Source: Phocaeicola_A sp045647865 (GTDB taxonomy: Bacteria > Bacteroidota > Bacteroidia > Bacteroidales > Bacteroidaceae). Taken from it: a stretch of DNA of 64,000 nt. Under the pieces are notes generated by a model. It had not been told where the DNA came from. It did no database searches and saw nothing but the letters and a program-made list of their open reading frames with translations. The DNA is taken from contig JAZRMW010000007.1 of assembly GCA_045647865.1 (NCBI GenBank), forward strand, positions 21,614 to 85,613. Direction: 5' to 3'. Below, one piece after another: positions 15,442 to 26,700 of this stretch (position 1 is the stretch's first letter; each line of letters opens with the position of its first letter). The translations under genes and the position numbers were made by a program.

Positions 15442-16647
15442 TCACGACACCATCATCCACGCAATATACTGAGTCTCACGCCCAACGGGAGTCAAGGGTT
15501 GATATCCCTTAATAATTCGTCCATCTGCAGATAATTCAAGCGGATAGTCGGCTATACGTTGGAGATGAATCTTTTTCAATTCCTCAGGAGTAGAGTAATA
15601 CTCAACCATGAATCGTCCTTGACATCCAAGAGCTACATATCGTTCATAAAGTATATGAGCCACCACCCCCATGTTCATCCGCAAGTTGATTTCGACACAC
15701 GGATGAAGAAAATAGCCACATTCCTGACTTGCTTTTGACGCATGACAAATCATCATATCGACACCGATATATCCGCTATAGACAGTTCCTACACACTCAC
15801 TGATAAGATGCTGTAAACACTCACGGACAGAATAAAGCGTTTCGTGAGAAATATACTCAGACAATTCGTTTTCTATATCCTCATCCGCAATCAACAGATT
15901 CCCTTCATAAGCACCGTTTGCATCTGTGACAAAACTGGAGTAACCGACAAAAGAGAGGGGAGAGCCATCGCCCGATGCATAAAACTCCATAGCAAAATCT
16001 CTCACCTTATCATACAAAGGTTCTACAATGACAGCCCCCTGCTGAGCCAATATGCGGGCACACCATCCACTCAATGGTGGAGCATAGATTCCTTGCCCAC
16101 GTCGAAGTCCCTTCCCACTACACGACCAAGGAGCCTTCAATATAACAGACAAATATTCATCCATGATACGGGCAATCTCATCCTCCGTCAGACAAATATT
16201 AGCCTCTCCGATTAAGGGACATTTGTCACCCAAGATTCTCTTCGTTTGATTCAATACCTCAACCGCCGTCTGCCTGCCTGACAATAGGCGTAAACTTGCC
16301 ATTAATGAAGCATTCGGCAAATCATTGTCTAGCATACCACGTAATTTCATCTGTTTGACCAAAGCCGGATTCCATCCCCAGGGAGACAAAGACTGAGAAG
16401 ATAAAATTTCTTTATCCGTAATCCATTTTATTTCAGGATGATAAATACCACCTCGTAAAGTCTTACTCCAATAATAAATAACATCACTATTGGGGATAAG
16501 TACAGCGTCACCATCGTTGGCATACCATACAGGTAAAAAAGCCAAATCCATCGCCATCCGACGAGCTGAACGAGGAGGCAAATAATTGGCATCCCCATTG
16601 GCCAATGCCATATCGTTATCAGGATTGAAAAGGTATATTTTTCCCAT
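15442..16647 (-). CDS. Uncharacterised ATP-grasp-like protein
   Basis: The start is taken at the ATG at 16647 (MGKIYLFNPDNDMALANG), downstream of a TATCTTTG box; an earlier in-frame ATG at 16677 is possible but less likely. The 401-residue product is cytoplasmic. Its middle and C-terminal parts resemble ATP-grasp ligases: LKAPWSCSGKGLRRGQG could be the nucleotide-binding loop and HPCVEINLRMNMG resembles the metal-binding E-x-N segment. I know such proteins as conserved Bacteroidales hypotheticals; the substrate is unknown. It converges on the kinase gene and is divergent from the ATPase gene at 16798. Confidence 0.65.
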   Translation of the reverse strand: MGKIYLFNPDNDMALANGDANYLPPRSARRMAMDLAFLPVWYANDGDAVLIPNSDVIYYWSKTLRGGIYHPEIKWITDKEILSSQSLSPWGWNPALVKQMKLRGMLDNDLPNASLMASLRLLSGRQTAVEVLNQTKRILGDKCPLIGEANICLTEDEIARIMDEYLSVILKAPWSCSGKGLRRGQGIYAPPLSGWCARILAQQGAVIVEPLYDKVRDFAMEFYASGDGSPLSFVGYSSFVTDANGAYEGNLLIADEDIENELSEYISHETLYSVRECLQHLISECVGTVYSGYIGVDMMICHASKASQECGYFLHPCVEINLRMNMGVVAHILYERYVALGCQGRFMVEYYSTPEELKKIHLQRIADYPLELSADGRIIKGYQPLTPVGRETQYIAWMMVS

Positions 16648-16688
16648 TTTATAAATGAGTTTCTTGAATATTTGCAAAAAAGATGGTG

Positions 16689-16757
16689 CAAAGATAAAAA
16701 AAAGTTCAATATTTTGCTATCTCTACTTTGCAATTTATAGAATCTTTGTTACCTTTG
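16689..16757. promoter_or_regulatory. Divergent promoter pair
   Basis: TATCTTTG on the minus strand (16689-16696) serves the ATP-grasp-like gene. On the plus strand TTTG (16727-16730), 19 bases and TACCTTTG (16750-16757) form a full promoter for the ATPase gene at 16798. Confidence 0.75.
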
Positions 16758-16797
16758 CACCGAAATAATGAAAGTATGAAGGTCTAAAAAGACAACT

Positions 16798-17979
16798 ATG
16801 GAAGTTTTTTATCGTACACATAACTATCTTATTGAGCATATCAGCAATAATCTTGTCCGTCGCGATCTGATGGATGAGATAGATTGGAGCGACCGTTTGA
16901 TAGGTATCAAGGGAACCCGTGGAGTGGGGAAGACCACCTTCTTATTGCAATATGCTAAAGAGAGATACGGTACCGACCGTTCGTGCTTGTATATCAACTT
17001 GAATAATTTCTATTTCCAAGGACGAGGCTTGGCAGATTTTGCCGGAGATTTCTTCAAACGAGGAGGACGAGTACTGCTGATTGACCAAGTGTTCAAACAA
17101 CCCGATTGGAGTCATGAGCTCCGTTTGTGCTACGACCGTTATCCACGATTAAAAATCGTTTTTACCGGTTCATCCGTCATGCGTTTGAAAGAAGAGAATC
17201 CTGAATTGAACGGAATTGTAAAATCTTACAACTTGCGAGGGTTTTCATTCAGAGAATTCTTGAATTTGCAGACTGGCAATAATTTCCCAGCTTATACGCT
17301 CAACGAAATATTGACCAACCACGAGCACATCGTGAAGAGCATTCTTCCCAAGGTGCGTCCATTGGATTATTTCCAGGATTATATGCACCATGGTTTCTAT
17401 CCATTTTTCTTAGAAAAGCGTAATTTCTCAGAAAATTTGTTGAAGACCATGAACATGATGATTGAGGTAGACATCTTATTGTTAAAGCAGATTGAATTGA
17501 AATACCTTTCAAAAATCAAGAAGTTGCTATATCTCTTAGCGGTTGATGGCCCTGTAGCACCCAATGTCAGCCAATTGGCCAATGATATACAGACGTCACG
17601 GGCTACAGTTATGAACTACATTAAATACTTGGCAGATGCACGGTTGATTAACATGATATACAGCAAGGGCGATGAGTTTCCAAAGAAACCCGCACGTATC
17701 ATCATGCACAACACGAGCTTGATGTACAGCATTTACCCCGTAAAGGTTGAAGAACAGAATGTCTTGGAAACCTTCTTCTTGAACAGTTTATGGAAAGACC
17801 ACAAATTGAATAAAGGTGAAAAGGGAACCTCCTTCTTAGTGGACGAAAAGTTACACTTTAGAATATGTACTGAGGGACAACGTCCTAAATGCAATCCGAA
17901 TGTCTATTATGCACAACACAAAATAGAGGTAGGACACGAGAAGCAAATCCCCTTGTGGCTATTCGGATTCCTTTATTAG
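16798..17979 (+). CDS. AAA-type ATPase of the DUF4143 class
   Basis: The 393-residue protein has a Walker A loop at residues 39-47 (GTRGVGKTT) and a Walker B-like RVLLIDQVF in which Asp is followed by Gln. FTGSSVMRLK (sensor 1-like), GFSFREFLNL, and a winged-helix-like section (SQLANDIQTSRATVMNYIKYL) follow. The C-terminus belongs to the DUF4143 type, related to restriction-nuclease folds. Such ATPases are widespread in Bacteroidales, often in many copies, with no established role. A full promoter precedes it. Although next to PFOR, a functional link is not indicated. Confidence 0.85.
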   Translation: MEVFYRTHNYLIEHISNNLVRRDLMDEIDWSDRLIGIKGTRGVGKTTFLLQYAKERYGTDRSCLYINLNNFYFQGRGLADFAGDFFKRGGRVLLIDQVFKQPDWSHELRLCYDRYPRLKIVFTGSSVMRLKEENPELNGIVKSYNLRGFSFREFLNLQTGNNFPAYTLNEILTNHEHIVKSILPKVRPLDYFQDYMHHGFYPFFLEKRNFSENLLKTMNMMIEVDILLLKQIELKYLSKIKKLLYLLAVDGPVAPNVSQLANDIQTSRATVMNYIKYLADARLINMIYSKGDEFPKKPARIIMHNTSLMYSIYPVKVEEQNVLETFFLNSLWKDHKLNKGEKGTSFLVDEKLHFRICTEGQRPKCNPNVYYAQHKIEVGHEKQIPLWLFGFLY

Positions 17980-18055
17980 ATAAAAAATAAAAGAAGATTT
18001 ATAAAAAAAAGAAAAGATTTAAACAAACCAATTATTAATCAATTTATATTAGATT

Positions 18056-21000
18056 ATGGCTAAAGAAAAAAAGTTTATCACGTGTGATGGTAACCAAGCT
18101 GCCGCTCATATCTCGTATATGTTCAGCGAAGTAGCAGCTATCTATCCCATCACTCCGTCATCTACGATGGCTGAATACGTAGATGAGTGGGCAGCACAGG
18201 GCCGCAAGAACATCTTCGGCGAAACCGTGCTCGTACAGGAAATGCAATCTGAAGGTGGTGCTGCAGGTGCCGTTCATGGTTCACTTCAAGCAGGTGCATT
18301 GACTTCTACTTACACCGCATCTCAAGGACTTCTTTTGATGATTCCTAACATGTATAAGATTGCAGGTGAGTTCCTTCCTTGCGTATTCCACGTGTCAGCC
18401 CGTACATTGGCTTCTCACGCCCTCTGTATCTTCGGTGACCATCAGGACGTAATGTCTTGTCGTCAGACAGGATTCGCCATGTTGGCCGAGGGTTCAGTAC
18501 AGGAGGTGATGGATTTGGCTGGTGTGGCTCACTTGGCCACTATCAAAAGCCGTGTGCCCTTCTTGAACTTCTTCGATGGTTTCCGTACTTCTCATGAAAT
18601 CCAGAAGATTGAGATGCTCGAGAACGAAGACCTTGCTCCGCTCATCGACCAGCAGGCTTTGGCTGAATTCCGTAGCCGTGCCCTCACTCCCGAGAAGCCT
18701 GTTGCTCGCGGTATGGCCGAAAACCCCGATACATTCTTCGCTCACCGCGAGTCATGCAACAACTACTACGAGAACGTGCCAGCTATCGTAGAGGAGTATA
18801 TGGACAAGATTTCTGAAATCACCGGTCGCAAGTATGGTCTCTTCAACTACTACGGTGCTGAAGATGCTGAGCGTGTTATCATTCTCATGGGTTCTGCTAC
18901 TGAAGCCGCTCGCGAGGCTATCGATCACCTCACCGCTCAAGGCGAAAAGGTGGGTATGGTATCTGTTCACCTCTATCGTCCCTTCTCTGCTAAGCACTTC
19001 TTGGCAGCAGTGCCCAAGACCGCTAAGCGCATTGCCGTGCTCGACCGCACTAAGGAGCCCGGTGCAAATGGCGAACCTCTTTACCTCGATGTTAAGGAGT
19101 GCTTCTACGGACAGACTGATGCTCCTGTTATTGTGGGTGGTCGCTACGGACTTGGTTCTAACGACACTACTCCTGCACAGATCCTTTCTGTATATGAGAA
19201 CCTCGCTTTGCCCCAGCCTAAGAATGGTTTCACCATCGGTATCGTTGACGACGTTACCTTTACCTCACTTCCCCAGAAGGAAGAGATTGCCATGGGTGGA
19301 GAAGGCATGTTCCAGGCTAAGTTCTTCGGTCTTGGTGCCGACGGTACTGTAGGTGCCAACAAGAACTCAGTGAAGATTATCGGTGACAACACCAACAAGC
19401 ATTGTCAGGCATACTTCTCTTACGACTCCAAGAAGTCAGGAGGTTTCACCTGCTCTCACCTCCGTTTCGGTGATACACCCATCCGTTCAACCTACTTGGT
19501 GACTACACCTAACTTCGTAGCTTGCCACGTACAGGCTTACTTGAAGATGTATGACGTGACTCGTGGTCTTCAGAAGAATGGTACATTCCTTTTGAACACC
19601 ATTTGGGAAGGCGAAGAGTTGGCCAAGAACTTGCCCAACAACGTGAAGAAGTACTTCGCTGAAAACAACATCACCGTTTATTATATCAATGCTACCAAAA
19701 TTGCTCAGGAAATCGGCCTTGGCAACCGTACCAACACCATCCTCCAGAGCGCATTCTTCCGCATTACCGAGGTTATCCCCGTTGACTTGGCTATCGAGCA
19801 GATGAAGAAGTTCATCGTGAAGTCATACGGCAAGAAGGGTGAAGACGTGGTGAACAAGAACTACGCAGCCGTTGACCGTGGTGGCGAATACAAGCAGCTC
19901 CCCGTTGATGCCGCTTGGGCTAACCTCCCCGCTGATGAGAAGGAAGCCAACAACGATCCCGCATTCATCAACGAAGTGGTTCGTCCTATCAACGCCCAGA
20001 ATGGCGACTTGCTCCCCGTAAGCGCATTCAAGGGTCTCGAAGACGGTACTTGGCCTCAGGGCACTGCCGCTTACGAAAAGCGTGGTGTAGCAGCCTTCGT
20101 CCCCACATGGACAGCTGAGAACTGTATCCAGTGTAACAAGTGTGCCTACGTTTGTCCTCACGCTTGCATCCGTCCCTTCGTGATGGACGAGTCAGAGGCT
20201 GCAGGCTTCAACGCTCCTACACTCGAAATCAAGGCTCCTGCCACATTGAAGGGCATGAAGTTCCGCATGCAGGTAGGCGTGATGGATTGCTTGGGTTGCG
20301 GTAACTGTGTTGACGTATGTCCCGGATTCCCCAAGACAGGTCCCGCCCTCAAGATGGTGCCCCTGGAAGGCGAGCTTGCTGAAGCAGCTAACTGGGATTA
20401 CTGCGTGAAGAACGTGAAGAGCAAGCAAGACCTCGTTGACATCAAGCAAAGCCCCAAGAACTCTCAGTTCGCTACTCCTTTGTTTGAGTTCTCAGGTGCC
20501 TGCTCAGGTTGTGGTGAAACTCCGTACGTGAAGCTCATTACTCAGCTCTTCGGTGACCGCGAAATCGTGGCCAACGCTACCGGTTGTTCATCAATCTATT
20601 CAGGTTCAATCCCCTCAACTCCTTATACTACCAACGAAAAGGGTCAAGGTCCCGCTTGGGCAAACTCCCTCTTCGAGGACTTCTGCGAGTTCGGTCTCGG
20701 TATGGTACTTGCCAACAAGAAGATGAAGGCTCGCGTAGAGGCTATCCTCACCGAAGCCATCGCTTGCGATTGCACACCCGCCGAGTTCAAGGCCGCTGCT
20801 CAAGAGTGGTTGGATGGCAAGGACGATGCTGATGCCTCTAAGGCCGCTGCTGCCAAGCTGAAACCCATGATCGAAGCCGGTGTAGCCAATGGTTGCGACA
20901 AGTGCGCCAAGTTGGCCGAGTTGAGCCACTACCTCGTGAAGCGTTCTCAGTGGATCATCGGTGGCGACGGTGCTTCTTACGACATCGGTTACGGTGGTCT

Positions 21001-21604
21001 CGACCACGTGATTGCTTCTGGCGAAGACGTGAACATCCTCGTACTCGACACCGAGGTTTACTCTAACACCGGTGGTCAATCATCTAAGGCTACACCCGTA
21101 GGTGCCATTGCCAAGTTTGCCGCTTCAGGTAAGCGCATCCGCAAGAAAGACCTCGGTATGATTGCCACTACCTATGGCTACGTTTACGTGGCTCAAATCG
21201 CTATGGGTGCCGACCAGGCTCAGTGCTTGAAGGCCATCCGCGAGGCAGAGGCATATCCCGGTCCTTCAATCATCATCGCTTACGCCCCCTGTATCAACCA
21301 CGGTTTGAAGAAGGGTATGGGTAAGGCTCAGGCCGAAGAAGCTGCAGCTGTAGATTGCGGTTACTGGCACTTGTGGCGCTACAATCCTGCTCTCGAGGCT
21401 GAGGGTAAGAATCCGTTCTCGCTCGACTCTAAGGAGCCCAAGTGGGAAGGTTTCCAAGACTTCCTCAAGGGCGAGGTACGTTTCGCATCTGTAATGAAGC
21501 AGTATCCTGCCGAAGCAGCCGATCTCTTCCAGGCTTGTGAAGACATGGCTAAGCGTCGTTACCAGAGCTACGTGCGCATGACCAAGATGGATTGGAGCGA
21601 ATAA
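18056..21604 (+). CDS. nifJ: Pyruvate:ferredoxin (flavodoxin) oxidoreductase
   Basis: PFOR oxidises pyruvate to acetyl-CoA and CO2 and reduces ferredoxin, the central step of anaerobic pyruvate use. The 1182-residue single-chain enzyme holds all domains in order. The N-terminal pyrimidine-binding domain (ITPSSTMAEYVDEWAAQG) and the transketolase-C-like and gamma domains come first. Two 4Fe-4S clusters follow (CIQCNKCAYVCPHACIRP and CLGCGNCVDVCPG). The C-terminal TPP domain has CSGCGETPYVKL, GDGASYDIGYGG and NTGGQSSKATP. Codon use is strongly biased to C-ending codons, suggesting high expression. It is monocistronic with a strong terminator. Confidence 0.97.
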   Translation: MAKEKKFITCDGNQAAAHISYMFSEVAAIYPITPSSTMAEYVDEWAAQGRKNIFGETVLVQEMQSEGGAAGAVHGSLQAGALTSTYTASQGLLLMIPNMYKIAGEFLPCVFHVSARTLASHALCIFGDHQDVMSCRQTGFAMLAEGSVQEVMDLAGVAHLATIKSRVPFLNFFDGFRTSHEIQKIEMLENEDLAPLIDQQALAEFRSRALTPEKPVARGMAENPDTFFAHRESCNNYYENVPAIVEEYMDKISEITGRKYGLFNYYGAEDAERVIILMGSATEAAREAIDHLTAQGEKVGMVSVHLYRPFSAKHFLAAVPKTAKRIAVLDRTKEPGANGEPLYLDVKECFYGQTDAPVIVGGRYGLGSNDTTPAQILSVYENLALPQPKNGFTIGIVDDVTFTSLPQKEEIAMGGEGMFQAKFFGLGADGTVGANKNSVKIIGDNTNKHCQAYFSYDSKKSGGFTCSHLRFGDTPIRSTYLVTTPNFVACHVQAYLKMYDVTRGLQKNGTFLLNTIWEGEELAKNLPNNVKKYFAENNITVYYINATKIAQEIGLGNRTNTILQSAFFRITEVIPVDLAIEQMKKFIVKSYGKKGEDVVNKNYAAVDRGGEYKQLPVDAAWANLPADEKEANNDPAFINEVVRPINAQNGDLLPVSAFKGLEDGTWPQGTAAYEKRGVAAFVPTWTAENCIQCNKCAYVCPHACIRPFVMDESEAAGFNAPTLEIKAPATLKGMKFRMQVGVMDCLGCGNCVDVCPGFPKTGPALKMVPLEGELAEAANWDYCVKNVKSKQDLVDIKQSPKNSQFATPLFEFSGACSGCGETPYVKLITQLFGDREIVANATGCSSIYSGSIPSTPYTTNEKGQGPAWANSLFEDFCEFGLGMVLANKKMKARVEAILTEAIACDCTPAEFKAAAQEWLDGKDDADASKAAAAKLKPMIEAGVANGCDKCAKLAELSHYLVKRSQWIIGGDGASYDIGYGGLDHVIASGEDVNILVLDTEVYSNTGGQSSKATPVGAIAKFAASGKRIRKKDLGMIATTYGYVYVAQIAMGADQAQCLKAIREAEAYPGPSIIIAYAPCINHGLKKGMGKAQAEEAAAVDCGYWHLWRYNPALEAEGKNPFSLDSKEPKWEGFQDFLKGEVRFASVMKQYPAEAADLFQACEDMAKRRYQSYVRMTKMDWSE

Positions 21605-21630
21605 TCCCTCCCAATTCAGACAACACACAA

Positions 21631-21667
21631 ATGGCGGCTCTCCCATGCAGGAGAGTCGCCATTTTTC
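21631..21667 (+). terminator. Terminator of PFOR
   Basis: ATGGCGGCTCTC (21631-21642) pairs with GAGAGTCGCCAT (21651-21662) over 12 bp including one G-U, loop of 8, then TTTTC. It lies 26 bases after the stop. Confidence 0.9.
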
Positions 21668-21672
21668 TTTTT

Positions 21673-21789
21673 GGAGTTCAAAAGTTCAGACGAATGTGCT
21701 GATATGTCCTCATAGTCAGGCTATCGACCTTTAACTCCTTCGAAGTTTCCTTAAGCAAAGCAAAAAATCTGCGCTACGAGCTACGAGTG
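21673..21789. repeat. Two unpaired palindrome half-arms beside the IS remnant
   Basis: GGAGTTCAAAAGTTCAGACG (21673-21692) matches the left arm of the palindrome at 9831, and GCTACGAGCTACGAGTG (21773-21789) matches the left arm of the AGCTACG palindromes at 5611 and 38132. Neither has a partner arm nearby. The DNA to the right is the IS982 remnant. Confidence 0.6.
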
Positions 21790-21799
21790 GGCCATTCGG

Positions 21800-22717
21800 G
21801 TAAAATTTTTAGGCGGGACAATGTAAACTACCCCGTCATTGACAAATACCAATTCAATAGCGGACTTTTTTTCGAAAAAACAATATACAGCGATTGTCAG
21901 TCTTCAAAAAGTTGTTGAAAGACCGATGTCTGAAATATTCAATTTGAGCAATGTTCTTCAGTTCATCATTGACAGTTTCCACAAGTGCCCTTTTCCTAAA
22001 ACAATTCCTATCGGTAATACTCATAAGAGAATTTTTCATGTTGTTCTTCATCTTTGCAATCAGTTGCACTCCATCCACAAACAAGTTTTCAAAAAGGTAT
22101 TTTCCGATATATCCTTTGTCTCCAAAGAGTTTTCTTTTTATGTTCTTCAACAACGCTCTCTCTTTTAAAGGCTTACGATCATCCACATTGCCCGTAGTGA
22201 ATACAAAGTTTTGGATTTCCCCTTTATCATTGATTATCAGATGCTGTTTGAATCCGAAAAACCATCCCATAGAATATTTCCCACGGCTTGCAAGTCCCTC
22301 AAAGGTCTGTGCATATGAATACGTTCGTTACGGCAGACACGCAAAGGCATACTGTCAACGAAACTTATATCTGTAGATTCTCCAAGCAGGACTTGTTTGA
22401 TGAAAACAGTCTGTAGCAAAAAGATTTCTTTTTCCAATTCCACAAAGCGATTGTATGAGAAGGTATTAGGGTACAAATGTCTGCAATGTTTGCATATATA
22501 CTGGAGATAATAATGCTTGAAGCAACGGAATCCTCTCGAATGGAAATGTATGATGATTACAATTTATTTCTGTATCACTCATCCGGTTAGGCTTGCGACG
22601 ATGCTTTTGACATCTTAGGGAGTGAACAACATGGATCTTTCTTGTTCTGCATCAAAAAAACTTGCAGAATCCATCTGTCAAATAGAAAAATTCAGAAACT
22701 TTGCACTCGGTGAACAT
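21800..22717 (-). pseudogene. IS982-family transposase, inactivated by frameshifts
   Basis: On the minus strand the reading is broken into pieces that together rebuild an IS982 transposase. It opens MFTECKVSEFFYLTDGFCKF (from 22717). CFKHYYLQYICKHC and YPNTFSYNRFVELEKEIFLL follow, then SFVDSMPLRVCRNERIHMHR. After a one-base shift near 22305 the frame gives TFEGLASRGKYSMGWFFGFK, then GDKGYIGKYLFENLFVDG and IAQIEYFRHRSFNNF. After another shift near 21890 it gives IAVYCFFEKKSAIELVFVND. A further shift lies near 22570. At least three frameshifts mean it cannot make an active enzyme. Terminal inverted repeats and a target duplication were not identified. Confidence 0.88.
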
Positions 22718-23051
22718 AGCGGTAATTGTTTATAAATGTTCTGATTTATAATTTAAATTTACATTATCAATTATTAATCATTTAATATTCAATAGAATAT
22801 ATTTAAACAAACTACAAATTGTCAGATTATTTTTATTTCGAATTCAGGTTATAATTGTATAGAAATTTTATCATAACAACTATTCAGACACAGATGACGC
22901 AAATCTATATTAACTTCTCATATACGATCGGTTACAATTTATTCACGTCATCTGTATTATCTGTTTCTAGAAAACAATTGAACTACTTTAAAAACATCCT
23001 CTTCTTTGATTACAGGTAATAGTTCAAACGATATTCGTAACTAATAAGGAA
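22718..23051. other. AT-rich non-coding stretch with one palindrome
   Basis: No gene is supported. The only structure seen is CAGATGACG (22891-22899) facing CGTCATCTG (22946-22954), within slightly longer imperfect arms (ACACAGATGACGCAAAT against ATTCACGTCATCTGTAT). This is another word-type palindrome, of the ATGACGCAAA flavour. Confidence 0.5.
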
Positions 23052-23279
23052 TCATCCTTCGCATTCCTTACAGCACTCGCCATCGGAGGAGTTTGTCTTT
23101 CCCTTGACCGATTGCCACATGCTTTGTGCCTTGTCACCAGCACGATGGATGGCCTCGTTCAATTTTATACGCATCTCCTTACCCTGTTCAGTATGCACAA
23201 GGTGACAACAAACGGCACCTACAACGGTCCCCAATCCCATTCCTATCCAAAACTTGGATTTGCAACAACATTCATTCAT
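23052..23279 (-). CDS. Small YtxH-like membrane protein
   Basis: The 75-residue protein has a short Cys-rich start (MNECCCKSKF). One membrane helix with glycines follows (WIGMGLGTVVGAVCCHLV), then an amphipathic charged helix (EMRIKLNEAIHRAGDKAQSMWQSVKG) and a second Cys-rich tail (CCKECEG). This layout resembles YtxH-type stress or envelope proteins. The six cysteines at the two ends are notable and may bind metal or form disulfides; that is inference. It stands alone. Confidence 0.7.
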   Translation of the reverse strand: MNECCCKSKFWIGMGLGTVVGAVCCHLVHTEQGKEMRIKLNEAIHRAGDKAQSMWQSVKGKTNSSDGECCKECEG

Positions 23280-23735
23280 GATTCAGTTCTCCTTTTCATT
23301 TTTTATAAGTTAATACTATCAAATGTCCTTTACAGGGGAGGAATCCCCTCATCTGACATCGTTGATTTCACCTCCTCCAACGTAAAAAAGTGACGGAATG
23401 TTCGGGAGAATTAAATAGTTTTAGAATACAAAGAGAAAGATAAACAAAAAAGGATACTAATCCTACGCATATAAAATTGAAATTTTCTTTTTTAAATGGG
23501 AAATTAGAAATAGGGAAAGTCTATCTCTAAAAATCCTTGATTTTTAAAGCTTTCAATCTCGTTGATTTCCAATATTTACAAGCAAGATAATAATCCTATT
23601 TTACAGCATATTAATGAGTTAAATTTTCTTTATCTAGATATAATACCATCAAAGAGAATTCTACAAAAAACAATGTCACCTATGCCTTATATTGTTTCAA
23701 AACGTTGTCTATTTGTCACCTTTTCACATATACAT
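23280..23735. other. AT-rich intergenic region
   Basis: No convincing gene is present. A hairpin GGGGAGGAATCCCC at about 23335 precedes the small membrane protein gene on its strand. The rest is AT-rich DNA leading to the GH2 promoter. Confidence 0.5.
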
Positions 23736-23766
23736 TTTGCAAATACAGGAGAAAGGGATATTTTTG
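23736..23766 (+). promoter_or_regulatory. Promoter of the GH2 gene
   Basis: TTTG (23736-23739), 19 bases, and TATTTTTG (23759-23766) form a full Bacteroidota promoter 28 bases before the ATG at 23795, which rules out the longer in-frame start at 23705. Confidence 0.8.
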
Positions 23767-23794
23767 CACAAGAATAAAACGTAATATTTGCATT

Positions 23795-26700
23795 ATGAAT
23801 TACAAAATGTATTTTGGAAAAGCATTGACGTTCTGTCTAATGTTCGGATGGTCGGTGCAGACGAATGCCCAATATCTTGAACGGATTTATGATTACATTG
23901 AAAACCTCGATGTATTTGAAGAGAATCAGGAGGAGGGACACGCCTACTACGAGGCCGACAAGCGTATTTCGCTCAATGGCCAATGGCGGTTCTTCTTTGC
24001 CAATACCCCTGAGGAGGTACCTCAGGACTTCTTCGAGCCAGGCTTCAAGGATGGTAAGTGGGACAAGATTGAAGTACCCAGCAATTGGGAGATGAAGGGA
24101 TATGGCAATCCGTTGTTCCGCAATGTACCCACTCCCTTCAAGGCCACACCTCCGAATATGCCTCGCGAGTATAACCCAACGGGAGCTTACCGACGCACCT
24201 TCACGCTACCCAATGACTGGAAGGGGCAACAGGTGTTCCTGCGCATGGAGAAGACCCAAAGCGCATCGTTCATCTGGATAAACGGCCAACAGGCAGGATA
24301 CAACGAAGGAGGGCAGGAGCCGGCTGAATATGACATCACCCCGCTGCTGAAAACAGGGAAGAACACCATTGCCGTGTGCGTGGTGAAATATAGCGACGGA
24401 TACTATCTCGAGGGGCAGGACTACTGGCGACTGGCAGGTATCTTTGACGATGTGACCCTCTATGCAACACCCAAGACACGCCTGTTTGACTGGTATGTGA
24501 CCACCGACCTGGACGAGCAATACAGGGATGCCCAGCTGAACCTCGCCGTGGACGTAAAGAGCTACGAAGAGACAAACGCCACCTATACCCTGCGTGCCAC
24601 ACTGACCGATGCCAAGGGAACTAAGGTGAAGGAGATGACTACGGAGAAGTTTGCCATAAACGGTAAGGGAAAGAAGTCGCTCAACCTGTCGGCACACATT
24701 GCCAACCCCGCCAAATGGACGGCAGAGACGCCTACACTCTATACCTTGAAGCTGGAGTTGCTGGCCGAGGGTGGAAAAACCATCCAACAGATAACAAGCA
24801 AAATGGGATTCAAGGAGACGGAAATACGCCACCAGACATTCTACCTGAACGGACAACCCATCAAGGTGAACTCCATCAACACGCACATGCAACATCCCGA
24901 ATTGGGACACGTGATGGACGAGGCCACTATCCGCAAGGATATGGAGATACTGAAGCAACACAACTTCAACTCGGTGCGCATCTCACACTATCCACCCGTG
25001 AACAAGTATCTGGAGCTGGCCGATGAATATGGCCTCTACATCATAGACGAGACGGGCGACGAGGCTCATGCCACGGAATACGTCTCGCACGACCAACGTT
25101 TCCGCGAAATGTACCTCGAGCGCGTACGTCAGATGGTGCTACGCGACAGGAACCATGCCAGTGTACTCTTTTGGAGTGCGGGCAACGAGAGTGGGGAAGG
25201 CCCCCTCATCACCGAGGTTATCAAGGAGGGCAAACGACTCGATCCCACACGCTATTTCATGTATGGAGGCAATGCCTATGCCCATCCGGGTGAGGAGATT
25301 ATAGGTCCCCGATACCCAACACCCTATGAACTGGAAATGAACACGGCCATGGTGCCCGAGGAGCAAGACCCACGTCCCTCGTTCATGGACGAATACCTGT
25401 CGGTGGCAGGTAATGCCGGAGGTGGACTCGATGAGTATTGGGACGTCATCCGTCGCCATCCACGCGTGATGGGTGGAGCCATCTGGGACTTTGTGAATCC
25501 AGGGTTGACTGAGCGCATACGCCCGTTGAAGGACCAATCGCCCCACAACACACCTGTACACTTGATGAGCAATGCCCACGTGAAGGACGGAGTGTTGCAC
25601 CTGAACGGACACGATGAGTGGGTAGAGGTGTACCGTAGCAAGAATGTAGAGCTGAACGGCAATGCACTCACAATTAGTTTCGACGTGAAACCAGGCAAAC
25701 TGAGCGGTATGCATGAGGGAGCACCCTATGTGACCAAAGGAAACACACAATTCGGCGTGGTACAGAAGGGAAACGATAAACTTCAATTCTACCTGCACAC
25801 GGGATTGAAGCATACGCTCAACGTGAGTTTACCCGAAAATTGGATGGGAGAGTGGCACCATGTGACCGCCTCGTGGGACGGCAAGGAGATGAAACTCTAC
25901 ATCGATGGCGAACTGAAAGGCACCGAACCGACCATCGCTCAAGCATCACCCAACAATCGGCGTGGAGGAGGTTCTCAGGAGCGCGGAGTGATAAGCAACT
26001 TCCCCTATCCAGTGAACATCGGCCGATTGGTTGGTAACCATGCACAGGACGTGCAAACCACCTATACCGCCGATGCACAGATGGACAATGTGGCTATCTA
26101 CGACAAGTACATGCCCGACGGAGAGGGAAAGCCCGAGGAGGCCGTACTTTACTTGACGTTTGACGGAAATGGTGACGAGGGAACCTTCTACACCATTGCT
26201 GCAAACATGCGCACCTACGGATGCATTTGGCCCGACCGCACCGTACAACCCGAGATGAAGCAGATGAAATGGACCACCCAACCATTGAGCATACGCCTAA
26301 TAAATGCCGATAGTGGCGAAGCCGAGGTAACCAACCGGCTCCACTTCACCGACCTTACGCAATACGCTTCGCACTGGGCACTAATAGCTGACGGAGAGGT
26401 ATTGCAAGAGGGAGACATACAATTCAATACACCTGCCGGAAAGAAGCAAGTGGTGAAAATTCCCTATCGCAAACCCGCTATTGTACCCGGCAAGGAGTAT
26501 CGCGTGATGATAACCTCGACATTGAAGAAGGACGAAATGTGGGCAAAGGCAGGACATGAAGTGGCTTGGGACCAGTTGGAACTGACTTCATGGAATAAGC
26601 CTGCACCCGTGGAGAAACGCTCATCAGCTAACCTGAAGGCTGAAGAGAGTGACCTGCAGATAAAGATAAGCGGACAGGGATTTGCCTACGCAATAGACAA

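Noticed and set aside
21800..22717. Functional IS982 element
   Set aside because: At least three frameshifts break the transposase, and no terminal inverted repeats or target duplication were recognised.
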